Of a DNA stretch of 64,000 nucleotides, positions 63,514 through 64,000 are shown piece by piece (the stretch's first letter is position 1; every line of letters begins with the position of its first letter). The stretch is from Microvirga lupini (GTDB lineage Bacteria > Pseudomonadota > Alphaproteobacteria > Rhizobiales > Beijerinckiaceae), in the NCBI GenBank assembly GCA_000517005.1, contig KI912031.1, forward strand, positions 149,382-213,381. Direction: 5' to 3'. The notes beneath the pieces were generated by a model. That model did no database searches and was not told the origin of the DNA. It saw only the letters and a program-made list of their open reading frames with translations. The translations under genes were made by a program, and so were the position numbers.

Positions 63514-64000
63514 ATGATTCGGATCCTTGCCTTCTCGATCCTGAGCCTTCTTGCAACGGTGCCGTCCTATGCTCAGACAAAGGGGCAGGGACTGTTCGAT
63601 GTCGAGGCTCGACACATTGCGCTCGCACAGCCTGCCTTTGCGAGCGTCCGAGCTGCCTGCCTCGCGATCCCTCGCGATCCTTCTTGGGTAAATCTCAGGC
63701 CTATCGACAGGTTCTCGGCCGAAGGTTCAGGCACGGATGGAGGCGCAAATAATTATGCATGGGCCGTCATGGTGCTGACCGGGCGAGCTCTGGCTGGAGA
63801 CCCGGCATCGGAAACATCCCTGCGCGATCTTCTACTCGCCTGGGCCAAAGCGAGAGCCTTCGAGAACACGGAAGACGAGGGAGGCGCTTACCATGCTCTG
63901 AAGCGCGTGCTCCTGCCGACCATAGCGGCCTATTCCGTGCTGCACCGTAGCTTAGACGAGAGCCAGCGACAGATCGTTTCGAGGTGGGTCGTTTCTCTTG
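63514..64000 (+). CDS. AlgL-like alginate lyase family protein, partial
   Basis: Open to the window edge; 162 residues seen. Signal peptide MIRILAFSILSLLATVPSYA. The mature part has helical alginate-lyase-like features: NNYAWAVMVLTGRALAGD, LLLAWAKARAFENTED and GGAYHALKRVLLPTIAAYS. AlgL clears misplaced polymer from the periplasm and usually sits in alginate operons. It starts 9 bp after the algG fusion. Confidence 0.65.
   Translation, partial: MIRILAFSILSLLATVPSYAQTKGQGLFDVEARHIALAQPAFASVRAACLAIPRDPSWVNLRPIDRFSAEGSGTDGGANNYAWAVMVLTGRALAGDPASETSLRDLLLAWAKARAFENTEDEGGAYHALKRVLLPTIAAYSVLHRSLDESQRQIVSRWVVSL

Noticed and set aside
1-64000. CRISPR arrays, insertion sequences and replication origin
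   Set aside because: No regular spaced repeats, transposase genes or DnaA-box clusters were noticed.

Overview
The window reads as chromosomal DNA of a GC-rich alphaproteobacterium of the order Rhizobiales. Supporting evidence is ctrA, chpT and sciP (CtrA cell-cycle control), an EipA/DUF1134 envelope protein, DnaX without the usual zinc-finger cysteines, PhyR/EcfG-type general-stress promoter motifs, and alphaproteobacterial gene orders such as fmt-def and rpmH-rnpA-yidC. Gene content and the style of dispersed palindromes suggest a Methylobacteriaceae/Microvirga-like organism; that genus guess is inference.

Layout. 0-7 kb holds housekeeping genes: nudC, a HIT hydrolase, the SRP RNA, dnaX-ybaB-recR, dapD-dapE and a membrane protein. 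7-20.7 kb holds truA, a GNAT enzyme, fmt-def, rmuC, a DUF892 protein, a HAD nucleotidase, argB, engB, a CYTH-CHAD protein, a Nudix enzyme, a CatB-like acetyltransferase and yidC-rnpA-rpmH. 21-27.5 kb holds a TVP38-like protein, an orphan histidine kinase, tRNA-Arg, small stress proteins and a quorum-sensing pair whose luxI is frameshifted at a 10-bp G/C homopolymer. 27.6-34.7 kb is a stress block: a four-gene membrane/envelope operon, two response regulators, uvsE, a SWIB-domain protein and a secreted protein. 34.7-46.5 kb holds eipA, cysQ, the chpT/ctrA/sciP cell-cycle group, a FliJ-like gene, mnmA and pmtA. 46.6-49 kb has tRNA-Met followed by an arsR / DUF6428-arsC-aqpS arsenic module. 49-54.1 kb has a diguanylate cyclase, terC, a frameshifted exonuclease and a lytic transglycosylase.

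54.8-64 kb is the most unusual part: an alginate-type exopolysaccharide cluster running off the right edge, in the order algD - alg8 - alg44 - algA - [helical-repeat + AlgG epimerase fusion] - AlgL-like lyase. AlgA and AlgD would make GDP-mannuronate, Alg8/Alg44 would polymerise it under c-di-GMP control through the Alg44 PilZ domain, and the fusion protein and lyase would act on polymer in the periplasm. A diguanylate cyclase with an intact GGEEF motif lies about 4 kb upstream.

Two regulatory themes link scattered genes. Seven sites fit GGAAC-N16/17-(C)GTT and an eighth is near-consensus; they precede both DUF892 genes, a DUF2892 gene, a GlsB-like gene, the 27.7 kb operon, two response regulators and a secreted protein, which suggests one EcfG stress regulon. 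Near-consensus CtrA boxes and clustered GANTC sites surround ctrA, sciP and a Fis-like gene. A bipartite pair of palindromes recurs five times between genes.
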